A stretch of 64,000 nt of DNA, taken from NCBI GenBank assembly GCA_035578175.1, contig JAQMRL010000006.1, positions 23,285,506 to 23,349,505 of the forward strand. The letters are read 5' to 3'. The notes under the pieces are model-generated. The model had not been told where the DNA came from and searched no databases. It was given only the letters and a program-made list of their open reading frames with translations. Below, piece by piece: positions 1 to 10,621 of the stretch (positions are counted from its first letter, which is position 1; every line of letters starts with the position of its first letter). This DNA comes from Catonia carolina (lineage: Eukaryota; Arthropoda; Insecta; Hemiptera; Achilidae). The position numbers were made by a program, and so were the translations under genes.

Positions 1-379
1 GTTATTTTAATTGCACTCTATCTGTTTGGTCCAGGGCTAAAAAAATAGTTCTGTTTCTTATCACATAGTCAGCCACTTATATGACTGAACTATTTAAGAG
101 CAGAAGAGGTAGAGGTATAAAAGACACTAGTCAGAGTTATCTCCTCTGAGAGTAATGAATTTCACTATGCAGCCAGACCCTGTGGTGAATGAAGTGAAGG
201 TGTCATTTGCAGGGTGGAAAGTGAGTGCTTTTCGGAGGGCCTGGCATGATGATAAGCATACTCTTTCAACTCAGTGAGGAAGGCAATGGTAAACCACCTC
301 ACTCCTCGTTTTTACTTAGTAAAACCTCTAGAGGTTCAAACCAGCCTTTCGGCTGTTGACCTAAACAACAACAACAATT
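1..379 (+). mobile_element. SINE-B copy 1 (5' end outside window)
   Basis: This is a copy of a ~390-bp dispersed repeat found about eleven times here. Landmarks in order are a CAGGGCTA..AATAGTTCTG block, GACACTAGTCAGAGTTATC, an ATGAATTTC start of a short ORF, GGCAATGGTAAACCACC, and a 3' (AAC)n tail at about 368-379. The GGCAATGGTAAACCACC block and the simple-repeat tail recall 3' ends of RTE-mobilised SINEs (inference). The internal ORF is frameshifted in this copy. Confidence 0.75.
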
Positions 380-1150
380 TATGTTACAATACTGAATTCT
401 GAGGTCATTTAGGAGTATGAAAATACTTTTAAATTTAATTAATTAATTAATTAGAATAACTTTTTGTAGATTTTTTTCTGTACATTATCATTGTTTATGA
501 TACCCACACGCTGCTATTGGACCCGCAACTAAGGCGATTTTGGATATTCAACAAAACCAATTAAAACGCCTCTAGCCAAGAAATCCTGTTGAAGAGAGTC
601 AGTTTATAACTTGTAGAGATGACTGAAAACTCTTATTTAAATAAATCAATTTTTGAAAACAGATTCCAAATTTAGATATTGTTAAAAATAGCATCTGGGC
701 TGCCAATAAAATGTTACGAACAAAAAGTATAAATTTTTAATTAAAGGAACTTACTCCAAAGGTTGTAAAAATTTATCCACAAAATAATTTATAAGTAATA
801 TTGGCTTAAACCACAATTTTCTTTTGTTAACAGTGCAACAAGAATAAGATTGCGTTAATGACACATACTACATAAAAAATCTAAAAATTTTATAAATTCA
901 AAGTCAATTTAAAAATTATAAAGTACAAATCATATAGAATATTGTAAAAATCTAATAAACTGTTTAATTATTGTAAAAATTTTGTACGTTAATCCTTCGT
1001 TATGTGACTTGTTTTTGTTATGTAATGGGGTCGCTAAAATCTAAAAATTTAGATGCGACCATAATAAAACTAATTGAAAAAAAACGAGTATGATCTTCGT
1101 AATTTTTTCTATAATTTTAAAACAATATATTTATATTTTTACAATCAGAT
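380..1150. other. AT-rich interval, no gene seen
   Basis: Very AT-rich sequence with stops in all frames and TAATTAAT repeats near 440. I recognise no conserved protein, RNA gene or repeat head here. Confidence 0.6.
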
Positions 1151-1154
1151 AAAT

Positions 1155-1485
1155 ATTTTTTTCTCTGTAATTCTTTATTTACAACTGTAAAACTGTACAA
1201 GTAACTGTGATGATTATTATAATTATGTAAATAACATGATAGGCATGAGAAGGGATAGAGCCCCCATTTGTGTCTCCCCAAAAATAAAATTTTAATATTA
1301 AATTAGCAGGTCTCTACTCCAGCGTCTTTTAAGTCGTTTGGCGGCATTACCAGGTAGAAGTAAGATGAAAAGTGAACGTACCAGTGGGTTATCGTATTCT
1401 TGTGACTTGTGAAAGCGTTCGTATGAATATTCGATGGAATTTTGTACAAAGGGTGTTTGCAAATTTGTTCCTAACGTAAAGGTGC
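1155..1485 (-). pseudogene. Jockey-type retrotransposon 3' fragment
   Basis: On the minus strand about 60 codons up to the stop at 1298-1300 read as the C-terminus of a Jockey ORF2, ending AKRLKRRWSRDLLI. The complete element at 2454-6867 ends with LRRKWSRDLLI, so the two are related. Upstream residues (TNLQTPFVQ..EYSYERFHK) match the usual pre-terminal segment. A 3' UTR with an AATAAA and a short T-run near 1155-1162 (poly(A) on the minus strand) follows. It is a 5'-truncated, dead copy; no target duplication was defined. Confidence 0.75.
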
Positions 1486-1489
1486 TTTT

Positions 1490-2160
1490 GCGATAAGGCG
1501 TAATGTTTTTGATAGAATTAATTCGTTACAAGTAAGAGGGTTTGTTTGAACCATTATATTTTAAGATAAATATATTATTTTAAAAACTAATTTGATCTAG
1601 TACAATTACCGAATAAATTCAATCGTACAGTCTACATAGAGTTCATTTGTCCAGAAGTAAGATTCCAATTTTTAGAATAGTAATAATTTAAATCTTAGAT
1701 AACAGCAAATATATGTACATAAATAAAAATCAAAATGCAAGCGTGATCATTTAAAATCTGATATAATAAATCTGTGTATTGTACATACACAACAAACTTA
1801 TTTCAAAAGTAGCGTGGCTTGTTAGATAGATATGTTACATAATAAAATGCTGGACGCTAAGTCATGCGAAACAGCTATGATGTGATTTAGGTCGACCTAA
1901 TAACAAATCATGATGATCCCAATGCAATTTTGGTTACCGGTTACAATTTATAACTCATCATTAATATTCTTACTAGTACACGAGAAAAAATAGAAGCGAG
2001 GACTTTCATTTAAAAATTACTTTCAAAAGAAATTATGTACACATTCTATTTTCCAACTAATTCCTATTCACTCTAGTAAAAAATTCTATTCGTATATTTG
2101 TACATAATTATAAAAATATTGACTTCATTTTATTGAACAAAATACGGAAAGTAACCCATT
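1490..2160. other. AT-rich interval, no gene seen
   Basis: No open frame of note and no recognised repeat. The right end (about 2140-2240) resembles interior HINE sequence (ACGGAAA.., GCTCTGTTGA), which is also found left of the SINE-B copy at 7865. Confidence 0.5.
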
Positions 2161-2240
2161 GGCGCTGACGTAAGCTCTGTTGAAAATTTTTCATATTAAG
2201 AATGAAAACTTTTTAATTTTCTATAACTTTATTGCCACTA

Positions 2241-2363
2241 ACAAGCAGGTGGAGTGTTAAATTACTTGCACTCGATCTGCTAGTTCCAGGGCTACAAAAA
2301 ATAGTTCTGTTTCTAATCACACGGTCAGCCAATTATTATAACTGAAGCATATAAGAACAAAAA
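2241..2363 (+). mobile_element. SINE-B copy 2, 3'-truncated
   Basis: The head of SINE-B (CAGGTGGAGTG, CTCGATCTGCTAG, CAGGGCTAC) runs to AAGAACA and is then cut by the HINE that starts at about 2364. The missing 3' half is not found on the other side of the HINE. The ~75 bp upstream is shared with the flank of the copy at 7865. Confidence 0.7.
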
Positions 2364-2657
2364 AATCTGGTGTGAAACACTCACACAACTTTCTCTTACC
2401 ACAATACAAATAATTAACAATATAACCTAAAATTACTAATAAAACATTAGAAATTTTTTTTTTTTTTTTTTTTTTTAACGTTAATTTTATTTAGAAACTA
2501 TACAGTACAGTATAACCATCCAAAAGCTTAACTAAATTTTGAAAAAAACAAATGACTTGATAAATAAACAGAAATATTTTTTTAAAGAATACATCCCAGT
2601 GGATAATTCAAAAGTATAGTGGATTTCAAAAAATAAGTTAATAAAAATATAGAACAA

Positions 2658-5348
2658 TTATATCAATAGATCTCTACTCCATTTTCTTCGTAGGCGTCGG
2701 TGTGGTAAGTTTCGTCTTGACATTTGCTGTATCAGGGGATTGATGTGATCTGTTAATTTCCTGTTAAATTTGGAATATTTTATTTTAGCAGTTTCTGTTA
2801 CAAAAGGGATTTTCAAATCGGAATGCAATGTTAAATTTGTTACGTAATATGGGGCGTTCGTTATCATCCGAAGTATTTTTGACTGATGAGTTTGAATTTT
2901 TTGAATGTGAGTTTTCTTTGCGGTCCCAAAAATTTCAATACCGTAATTCCATATCGGTCGTAAATAGGCTTTGTATGTTAATAATTTAAATTTTAATGAT
3001 AGAGTTGATTTTCTGTTGATGAATTTTGAAAGTAATTTTGTACGGTTATTTAGTTGCAAACGTTTTGTTTTGATATGATATCCCCAAGTCAGTCTACGGT
3101 CTAAATGGAGGCCCAGATATCGAACTTTATTTTCTTGCGGTATCTCATTGTTATCCAGGTAAACAGTTGGACAAGTTCTTCTTCTTAAAGTAAAAGTCAC
3201 TTGCACAGATTTCAGCGGGTTAACTTTCATTCTCCAGTTTTTGAGCCATGTAGATACCTCATACAAGTGATTTTGGATGTTCATCGAAGTTTCTTCTGGA
3301 GATTCACTGCTGCATAACAGAACGGTATCATCTGCGTACGCTGCTACTGTCGTGAAGTCATTTTCCGGGAAGTCAGACGTAAATATGGAGTACAAAGCAG
3401 GAGATAATATGGACCCTTGAGGAACTCCTGCTTCGATATGCCAGATATTAGAATATTCCAAACCTTGGCGCACAACAAAATATCTATCCTCTAAAAATGA
3501 TCTCAGAATTCCATAATATGTATCAGAAAAAATAGATTTTAATTTATACAAAAGCCCGGGATGCCAAACCTTATCGAACGCCGAACTAATATCCAGAAAT
3601 ACAGCCGATGTGTATAATTTTTGTTCTAACCCTACAGAAATTAAATCAACCACTCTGTGCAGCTGATGAGTTGTTGAATGCTGCCTTCTGAATCCAAACT
3701 GATAATTTGGAGTTGTAGCTTCAATTATCGGCGAAAGTCGATCTAACAAAATTCGTTCAAAAAGTTTAGACACGACTGAAAGAAGGCTAATGGGCCGGTA
3801 AGAGCTTACACAGTGAGATGGTTTTTCCGGCTTCTGAAATAAAACAATAGTTGACAATTTCCATTGTAAAGGAAAATGCGCAGTTCTGAGAATAGCATTA
3901 AATATGTTTCGTATAAAAATTATCCCTCTTTCTGGTAACTCCTTTAATATCTCTGCAGTTATCAAATCCAGACCTGGTGACTTGTGCAATGGAAGACGTT
4001 TAATAATACTCTTGACCTCGTTTAAACTCACAGGTTTAGGCGGCAACGATAGCGTAGTTGGGCACGTTACGAATTCCTGTACATCCCTGTCAAACTCAAT
4101 GTCTCCTGTTTGCACATGAGGTTTAAATACGTTGCTGAGATGTTCTCCAAATAAATCAGCTTTTTCTTGGTCAGACTTGGCCCAGGTTTGGTTCTCACGC
4201 CGAAGAGGAGTCGAAACTGGAACTTGCTTTAGAAGTCGCTTTGTTGCTCTCCATAACGAACCATCTTCTGTGTCCAGGGAATTCAAGCGGCTTTCAAAGC
4301 GGTCGAGTTTAACTGCCCAGATTTCCTTTTTAAGTCTGTTGGATAGCCGATTGACAGTAGATTTATCGTCCGGAAGTCTTGTACGATGCCATCGACGACG
4401 TGCTGCCCGTTTTTGAGTAATTAATTCCCGTATGGATCTGGGATAATGAGGTCCATTGCGTTCATTTTTTGAAACAGTTATTGCAGAATCCCATGCAGCA
4501 GATTGAATGATAGAGGTAAAATCGTCTATGGCGCATTCTAAATCGTGAGCAGTTTTTAAAGGGACGTGAACATTTAAATTGTTATTTACAAGATTTTGAA
4601 ATTTGACCCAATCCATCTTACCGGTTGGCGTTAGCGATGGTAGTTGCTGTTTATAAAGAGGAGTAGCACTTATAGTTAACAGAACCGGAGAATGGTCGGA
4701 TCTAAAATCGTCTAAATTTTCAATCGCATGGTGAAGTCGACTTATACCTCGTGTTATAAATATATCTAGTATATCAGGTAGCTTTGTGACGGCAGAAGGC
4801 CAATATGTCGGCATCCTGGGCGTTATTACTTCAAATCGATTGTAGTCAACTACATTTAGCAGTTGCCTGCCTCGTGGTGTATTGACTCTACATCCCCACT
4901 GAGTGTTCTTCGCATTATAATCACCACCTGCAATAAATGCTGGTCCCAACTCATCGAAAAAATTTTGAAACTCCTCCTCAGTTACTCGAAATCGTGGCGG
5001 ACAATAAACTGATGCTACATTAAATTTTAACTGGTTTAGGTATAAAGAAAGTACAGTTGCCTGAAGAAAATTTGTTGGAGGTTCAGTGAAAAGGAAGTCA
5101 TGTTTTAAAGTCGCCTTGATGATAATTGCCGTGCCCCCTTGGCTCCGGTCGGCCGGGTGATCAGTCCGGTAAACGATGTAACCGGGAACGTAAAAACGAG
5201 AACGTGAAGTCAAGTGAGACTCCGAAATGAGGGCGATGTCTATTCTTTTCTCATGTAGCACATATTCTAGCTCATTGAAATGTTGTGAAATACCATTAGC
5301 ATTCCACAACAAGACGACAAGGGAATTAGATGTCATATTATTTGGCAT
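2658..5348 (-). CDS. Jockey ORF2: APE endonuclease-reverse transcriptase
   Basis: The 896-aa ORF2 of the retrotransposon nicks target DNA and reverse-transcribes the element RNA there (target-primed reverse transcription, known for the clade). The N-terminal APE-type endonuclease (about 10-225) shows WNANG (N17), SESH (E43), GGDYNAK (142-148) and SDHSP (217-221). The RT domain (about 440-720) shows SYRPISLLSVVSKLFER, QFGFRRQHST, FLDISSAFD, GVPQGSILSP and the YADD catalytic box at 671-674. The tail ends RRKWSRDLLI as in other Jockey relics in this window. No RNase H domain is evident, as is usual for Jockey. The ATG lies inside the end of ORF1 (11-nt overlap, ATGCCAAATAA), suggesting coupled or reinitiated translation. 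The frame is fully open with all key motifs present, so it may be functional. Confidence 0.95.
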   Translation of the reverse strand: MPNNMTSNSLVVLLWNANGISQHFNELEYVLHEKRIDIALISESHLTSRSRFYVPGYIVYRTDHPADRSQGGTAIIIKATLKHDFLFTEPPTNFLQATVLSLYLNQLKFNVASVYCPPRFRVTEEEFQNFFDELGPAFIAGGDYNAKNTQWGCRVNTPRGRQLLNVVDYNRFEVITPRMPTYWPSAVTKLPDILDIFITRGISRLHHAIENLDDFRSDHSPVLLTISATPLYKQQLPSLTPTGKMDWVKFQNLVNNNLNVHVPLKTAHDLECAIDDFTSIIQSAAWDSAITVSKNERNGPHYPRSIRELITQKRAARRRWHRTRLPDDKSTVNRLSNRLKKEIWAVKLDRFESRLNSLDTEDGSLWRATKRLLKQVPVSTPLRRENQTWAKSDQEKADLFGEHLSNVFKPHVQTGDIEFDRDVQEFVTCPTTLSLPPKPVSLNEVKSIIKRLPLHKSPGLDLITAEILKELPERGIIFIRNIFNAILRTAHFPLQWKLSTIVLFQKPEKPSHCVSSYRPISLLSVVSKLFERILLDRLSPIIEATTPNYQFGFRRQHSTTHQLHRVVDLISVGLEQKLYTSAVFLDISSAFDKVWHPGLLYKLKSIFSDTYYGILRSFLEDRYFVVRQGLEYSNIWHIEAGVPQGSILSPALYSIFTSDFPENDFTTVAAYADDTVLLCSSESPEETSMNIQNHLYEVSTWLKNWRMKVNPLKSVQVTFTLRRRTCPTVYLDNNEIPQENKVRYLGLHLDRRLTWGYHIKTKRLQLNNRTKLLSKFINRKSTLSLKFKLLTYKAYLRPIWNYGIEIFGTAKKTHIQKIQTHQSKILRMITNAPYYVTNLTLHSDLKIPFVTETAKIKYSKFNRKLTDHINPLIQQMSRRNLPHRRLRRKWSRDLLI

Positions 5349-6636
5349 TATTTTTAGACATTAAGGCTTGTATAAGTTGAGTCATCAACGAAATCATTGG
5401 AAACAATAGAGTTTTCATTTCCGACAAAAAAGTATTAATTTGACTTGACGGCCCCAACGCAGCATTATATTCCGCAATTTGGGCAGAAGAAAATATGGAA
5501 GGTGAATGTACCTGTAATAATGGAGTTTGTCCTGCTTGAATTTTATTTCCGGTGGATTTTGAAGGCAACGGTGGAAAAGATGAAGAATTAATGTCAGGTA
5601 CTGGGTGCCTTTGATTTTTTGAATTTTCACTTGTTTTATGAAGGGGTGCCCGACGTTTCTGGATTACCTTGTATATAGCACACCCTTTGTAGTTAGCCGG
5701 GTGAGACTGGGAACAGAGCGCACACGTGGCTGGCGTATCGCGTGGTTTGGTACAACTGGAAGACTCATGATCCCCTGCACAACGCACGCATTTAGGAGCG
5801 TGATTACAATAACGTCTTGTATGTGAATATTGCTGGCACCTTAGACATTGCACTATATGGCGTTTCGGACGCGGCGGCTCAACTTTTATTTTAGAAAAAA
5901 ATAAAGACGTTACATCAAATATTTGTTGATTATTTTCTGCCTTCTCTAGGTCTACAAACAACAGCGGCAAATACTGTTTTGTGCGATGGGACATAACATT
6001 CGATACACTGCGTACTGTATGACCTTTCTCCTTCAGTTCTGAAATTATCAGGCTATGATCCATCGACTGGTGCAACCCACGTATGACTACACTGAATGGT
6101 TTATCTTCAGAAAGCTGATAGCAGTGAAAGTCAGCATTATTTTCTCTCAAATATTTGACACACTTTCTGTAATCATCACCATTGGAAAGGTAAATAGTGA
6201 TACCTTGAGTTGTCGAAGAACATTTGAAACTGTCTCCGACTAACTGTTTTAAAATGTTGCATAACGGAACGTAATTTACGTTTGACTTTAAGAAAATCGG
6301 CGGGGGCCGTTGAATGTTCAACTTAGTTTTATCGCTTTCTGAGTTGTCGTTCGAAATATCAGAAAGTAAGGAATATTTATTACTGACAGGAGTTTTGTTT
6401 TCATATAAAATTGAATTTTTCGACCGTGGATCATTCGGATGTATTTTTTTAATAGTATTTTCATCAATAGAAACGTCAGTAATTTTACGTTTGTTTATTA
6501 CTTGCCTCCATTCCGTGTTATTGGAGCCGTAATTATCTGAATTACTATTTTTGGTTACGTTATCCAAACTCAAACTAGTTTGGACAGTCTCCATAGTAGG
6601 ACACGGGCCGTAACCAACGTTGTTACTCGGTTGCAT
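5338..6636 (-). CDS. Jockey ORF1: gag-like nucleic-acid-binding protein
   Basis: The 432-aa ORF1 protein of the same element would package element RNA into ribonucleoprotein. Three zinc knuckles lie at about 264-319: CLRCQQYSHTRRYC (CX2CX4HX4C), CVRCAGDHESSSC (CX2CX3HX4C) and CALCSQSHPANYKGC (CX2CX3HX6C). They are preceded by a PRE_C2HC-like segment (about 180-255, PFSVVIRGLHQS..). The N-terminal ~110 residues are polar and low in complexity, and the C-terminus is Ser/Pro-rich. The start is the first ATG of the open frame and leaves a 231-nt 5' UTR to the element boundary. The stop codon overlaps the ORF2 start. Confidence 0.93.
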   Translation of the reverse strand: MQPSNNVGYGPCPTMETVQTSLSLDNVTKNSNSDNYGSNNTEWRQVINKRKITDVSIDENTIKKIHPNDPRSKNSILYENKTPVSNKYSLLSDISNDNSESDKTKLNIQRPPPIFLKSNVNYVPLCNILKQLVGDSFKCSSTTQGITIYLSNGDDYRKCVKYLRENNADFHCYQLSEDKPFSVVIRGLHQSMDHSLIISELKEKGHTVRSVSNVMSHRTKQYLPLLFVDLEKAENNQQIFDVTSLFFSKIKVEPPRPKRHIVQCLRCQQYSHTRRYCNHAPKCVRCAGDHESSSCTKPRDTPATCALCSQSHPANYKGCAIYKVIQKRRAPLHKTSENSKNQRHPVPDINSSSFPPLPSKSTGNKIQAGQTPLLQVHSPSIFSSAQIAEYNAALGPSSQINTFLSEMKTLLFPMISLMTQLIQALMSKNNAK

Positions 6637-7864
6637 AGCAACCTAACCTTAAACGAACAAATTTATGGTGTTCGTTGTAATTTTCTTGGAACAGTTTTCA
6701 ATACAAAGTAAATTAATTCTGAAAAACACTTACAATGAAACTGAAGACCAGACGATATTATTTTTACGAAAATGTTCAATAATTCAGTACATTTAACATA
6801 AAAAATGACCAGCACAAAAACACAACAAACATCAGCTGTAGTAATTTTTCAAACCGACTATAATATCAACATTAGAAATAAACAAAAAACTAACTTCAAA
6901 AAACATAACCTTATTTTAATCATGAGTTAAAGACGCAAAATGAAAATCAACCTGTTTGGCTTAAAAATACAGAAAATCACTCTTTCACGTTGAACTATGC
7001 TCTGTAGAGAAAAATGCTCAAAATAAAAGTTAAATCTTATAAGTTAAAATCTTAGTTAAAAGTTTAATCTTTTAATTTCCTATAAATTTGATTATATAGG
7101 CTACACTTTGGTTATAAAATGCATATTAAGGCTGAAATCTTAAAAAAATGATTATTTACAAGTTTTGCATGAGAAACAAAACAGATAATTGCTAATTACC
7201 GCTAAACTAAGCGTTATACAAAAAAATGTTTGAAATAAAAGTTGTAGGATTTTAAATTTTCTACAACTTTTATGACTTTACATATTGTTGCGCTAAAATG
7301 CATATTAAAGCCGCAATCTTAAAAAAAGCAATTTTTATACGTGAAAACAGCCTTACCAAGAATTTCAGCAAACATGGCGCTTACCCTATCTTGCAGAGCA
7401 TAAAAAATTTAGTAAACTAGGCGATTTTTAAAAAAAATCGTGGCACCAGATTTTTGAGAAAATCGTAAAAAAGTGAAAAATTACTCGAATAAACTACTAC
7501 TTCCGGTTGACCGATTTTGATGAAAATGTTTGTGTCGGGTCCGGTAGTGGTATGTAACTTAAGTTTCAAGTTTGTACGATGTTCCATTCTTGAGATATTC
7601 TGTACACACACACACACACCAATCGCTAAAAACATTTTTTTTGGGTTCAGGGGGTCTGAAAACTTGTAGATCCGGTGAAAATTCGATTTCGAAAAATTGA
7701 CATGAAAACAATACCTTCCTTCCTACATATTCATATAGGCAAGAGAAAATAAAATTATTGGCTTGATTTTGGTGAGTAAAATAATGTCTCATTGACGCTA
7801 AACTAAGCTCTGTTGAGAAATTCTTCATATTAAGAATGAAAACTAATTTTCTATAACTTTATAT

Positions 7865-8255
7865 GCCCAATTACAGGCAGATGGAGTTAAATTATTTGCA
7901 CTCGATCTGCTGGTTTCAGAGCTACAAAAAATAGTTCTGTTCCTCATCACATGGTCAACCAATTAAATGAATGAATAATTTAAGGACAGAAGAGGTAGAG
8001 GTGTGAAAGACACTAGTCAAGAATTATCTCCTCTGAGAGTGATGAATTTCATTATACAGCCAGACCCTGTCGTGAAAGAATTGAAGGTGTCATTTCCAGG
8101 ATGGAAAGTGGATGCTTTTCAAAGTTCTGGCATGCTGATAAACATACTTTTCCTCTCAAGCGAGGAAGACATTGGTAAACCAACTCACTCCTCGTTTTAC
8201 TTAGTAAAACCCTCTGCTGGTTTAAACCAGCCTTTAGGGTGATGACCTAAAATAC
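7865..8255 (+). mobile_element. SINE-B copy 3, near full length
   Basis: All SINE-B landmarks are present from CAGGCAGATGGAG to the GATGACCTAAA tail. The internal ORF (8042 onward, MNFIIQPDPVVKELKV..) is open to about 8239. It is flanked on the left by a stretch shared with the flank of SINE-B copy 2. Confidence 0.75.
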
Positions 8256-8289
8256 AACTTTATTTATATGTAGGCCTACTTTTGTCGTG

Positions 8290-8838
8290 AAATGAAAACG
8301 AGTGAGCAAAAGTACGCAATCTTACTTAAACAACCTATTATTTTACTAATTTTAATGAGCAAATTATAAAAAACCACTAACTGACACTTAACTAAGCATT
8401 GTAGAAAAAATTGTTCGAAATAAAAATTGTAAGTTTTTAATTTTTTACAACTTTATAATTTTATCATTTACGCTTTTGCCCTAAATTTTATATTAGGACT
8501 GAAATCTTTTAAAAAAACATACGTTAATGAGGTGATGAAAAAAAAATCATAGTAGCCATTTTTAAAAAAGTCACTTACTAGTGAAAACTCGCACGAATAA
8601 ACTACAACTCCCCCTCACTCTTGAAGTACCTAACATAACTCCAAGTTTCATATTCGTACGACTTTCCGTTCTTGACTTATTTTGTTCACATGCAGTCCAA
8701 TCAATAAAACAATGATTTTTTGGTTTAATGGGAGGTGAAAACGTTTATTTCCGGTGGAAACTCAAATTTTAAAATTTTATTTGAAACCATAACTTTCCTC
8801 GCCTATATTTCGTACAGGGCAAAGAAAGTACAAACTGT
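8290..8838 (-). mobile_element. HINE-like element, diverged partial copy
   Basis: Recognisable blocks are ACTAAGCATTGTAGA, CACGAATAAACTAC, CCGTTCTTGA and the terminal GGGCAAAGAAAGT at about 8818-8830. The order matches other reverse-oriented copies. The CA microsatellite is almost lost and the hairpin end is absent. Confidence 0.55.
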
Positions 8839-9480
8839 TTGATCCCGATGATAGAAAAGACTTCGTGGTGAGAATTCTTTGACATAAAAAAATAGATTGA
8901 ATCAGATTTTGTAACAACTTAGATCATAATTAGATGAATCTACAATAAAATCACAATCGATGCAGACGGATAAGGACGTGCAGTTAATACAGTTCAATTG
9001 AGCGTGATGATTGCACTGGAAGAAAAGGTGAAACCTTCATTAGTTTAATATTGAAATAAATATTTAATCCTCATATTTAGAGATAATATGCATAATATTT
9101 TATATCAGTTAAATCATTCTGTAATTGATTACAAATTACTGATGATGCGGATCATCCAAACTCTCACGACATTGTAGATTAATCTATAATAAGCTTTAAC
9201 CTACTAACATAGCAATCACAATTATTTACGGATGATAATTTCAAATTGAACTATCCCAAGGTTTAACACATACCTTAAATTACATACATATTTATCTTCA
9301 AATTATTTTCATACAAAATTGTGATCCTAAATTCGATACGGTTTTGTTTTAAAGATCTTTAAATTATCATTACGAAATGTTAATGTCATAAATAAATTTG
9401 CGATTAAATAGCACGCAAATTAATGCCATTCTCTTAATGAAATCAATGAATAAGAAAAAATAATAAAATAAAAGAATAAG
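8839..9480. other. AT-rich interval, no gene seen
   Basis: No conserved ORF or recognised repeat head was found. Confidence 0.5.
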
Positions 9481-9489
9481 AAATTTAGG

Positions 9490-10612
9490 TATTTTTTTTA
9501 ACAGTGTATTTCTTTTACAATCTGTTTATAAATACAAAAACTTTAAGCAAAGACGAAAAAGTCTAAGTAATGTCCTTAGAATTAAAATAAAAACCACACT
9601 CAGTAGAGTAATTCAACAAGACTGAATGTGAAGAAAAACTGTATATAAATGTATATATATGAACAAAATTAAACTTGATGAACTGTGAATCAACATCTTG
9701 AAACACAAAGTTGTTGAAGTAGGAGATGATGACGATGATAGAGATGATAACGATGCATATTATGAGATGCCGATGATTAGTAGTTGAAGTATAAAAGAAA
9801 ATAATTTTTTTATGATTAACAAAATCGTAGAGGTAAGTCTAGTGTTTTAAAATGTTTCAGTCTGTGAGTATCTTCGCTGTTGTTGAAAAGGTTAATCGCT
9901 TATGGATTCTGATGGTCTTCTAGTTTTTGTAAATGTTTTTCGCTATGTTGTTTAATTTCTTCTTTTTTGGAGGGCAGGTTTAGGTCATTGTGTAGTATTT
10001 CATTGGTTACGTACCATGGGGCTGCAGTGATTAGTCTCAGGCATTTTGATTGGAAGCGCTGCAGTATTTACCTATATATGTTGATCTAGCTGTACCCCAT
10101 AGCTCTAACCCATAAGTCCAAACTGGTTTTAGTATTACTTTGTATACAAGTATTTTATTTTCAAGTGAGAGTTGAGATTTACTGCCTAAGAGCCAGACCA
10201 ATTGACGTAACTTCAGCCCAAGTTGCTTTCGTTTCGTCCATATATGACTTCTCCACATGAGTCTTCGATCTATATGCAAACCCAGATACTTAACTTCCTC
10301 CTTCTGTGGGATACTGTACCGTTCAAGCTGACCACTGGACATGTTGGTTTCTTTAATGTAAACTGTATGTGCGTTGACTTATCCTCATTAATCTTCACTC
10401 TCCATTTCTTACACCATTCGTGAATGTTATCAAGATGGGTTTGTAACTTCTCCGAGGCACATGTCGTAGAAGCGTCCGCCGCTAAAATCGCAATGTCATC
10501 TGCGAACGTTGCCGTCATTACAGATTAATGTTTGGAAGGTCGGCTGTGTAAAGTGTATGTAAAAACGGGCTCAAAATGCTGCCTTGAGGAACGCCAGAAT
10601 TAGGAAACGCAT
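9490..10612 (-). pseudogene. 5'-truncated Jockey-type element with frameshifts
   Basis: The insert has a 9-bp target duplication AAATTTAGG (9481-9489 and 10613-10621) and a short poly(A) (T-run near 9491-9499). On the minus strand the RT remains as GVPQGSILSPFLHTLYTADLP, then after a stop TATFADDIAILAAD (the catalytic box reads FADD, not YADD). YLGLHIDRRLMWRSHIWTKRKQ, VWTYGLELWGTA and APWYVTNEILHNDLNLP follow. The coding relic ends at 9816. Frameshifts near 10290, 10050 and 9910 make it non-functional. Its C-terminal residues (NNSEDTHRLKHF) match the relic at 47577 better than the complete element, so there are at least two Jockey lineages. Confidence 0.88.
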
Positions 10613-10621
10613 AAATTTAGG

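Larger units (their letters stand above)
2454..6867 (-). mobile_element. Complete Jockey-clade non-LTR retrotransposon
   Basis: The 4414-bp insertion is flanked by a perfect 11-bp target-site duplication, AACATTAGAAA (2443-2453 and 6868-6878). On the minus strand it runs 5' UTR (6867-6637), ORF1 gag-like (6636-5338), ORF2 endonuclease/RT (5348-2658), a 3' UTR with AATAAA (2486-2491), and a 23-nt poly(A) tail (the T-run 2454-2476). Both ORFs are uninterrupted, so this is a recent and possibly mobile copy. It is inserted in a HINE element. Confidence 0.93.
2364..7751 (-). mobile_element. HINE-like (Helentron-derived) element, split by a Jockey insertion
   Basis: This copy of the ~0.95-kb family lies in reverse orientation. 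Its 3' hairpin end (GTGTGAAACACTCACAC, about 2374-2390) is next to subterminal repeat ACTTTCTCTTACC at 2388-2400. The matching GGCAAGAGAAAA lies at 7738-7749. The body is 2364-2453 plus 6868-7751, with a CA run at 7603-7618. The 4414-bp Jockey occupies 2454-6867, so the Jockey is the younger insertion. Confidence 0.7.

Noticed and set aside
3904..6532. Plus-strand ORFs of 62-94 aa
   Set aside because: They are antisense shadows of the intact Jockey ORF1 and ORF2.
7417..7828. Overlapping minus-strand ORFs of 72 and 89 aa
   Set aside because: They translate HINE interior sequence; equivalent frames appear at 25019, 27292 and 49872 only because the DNA is repeated.
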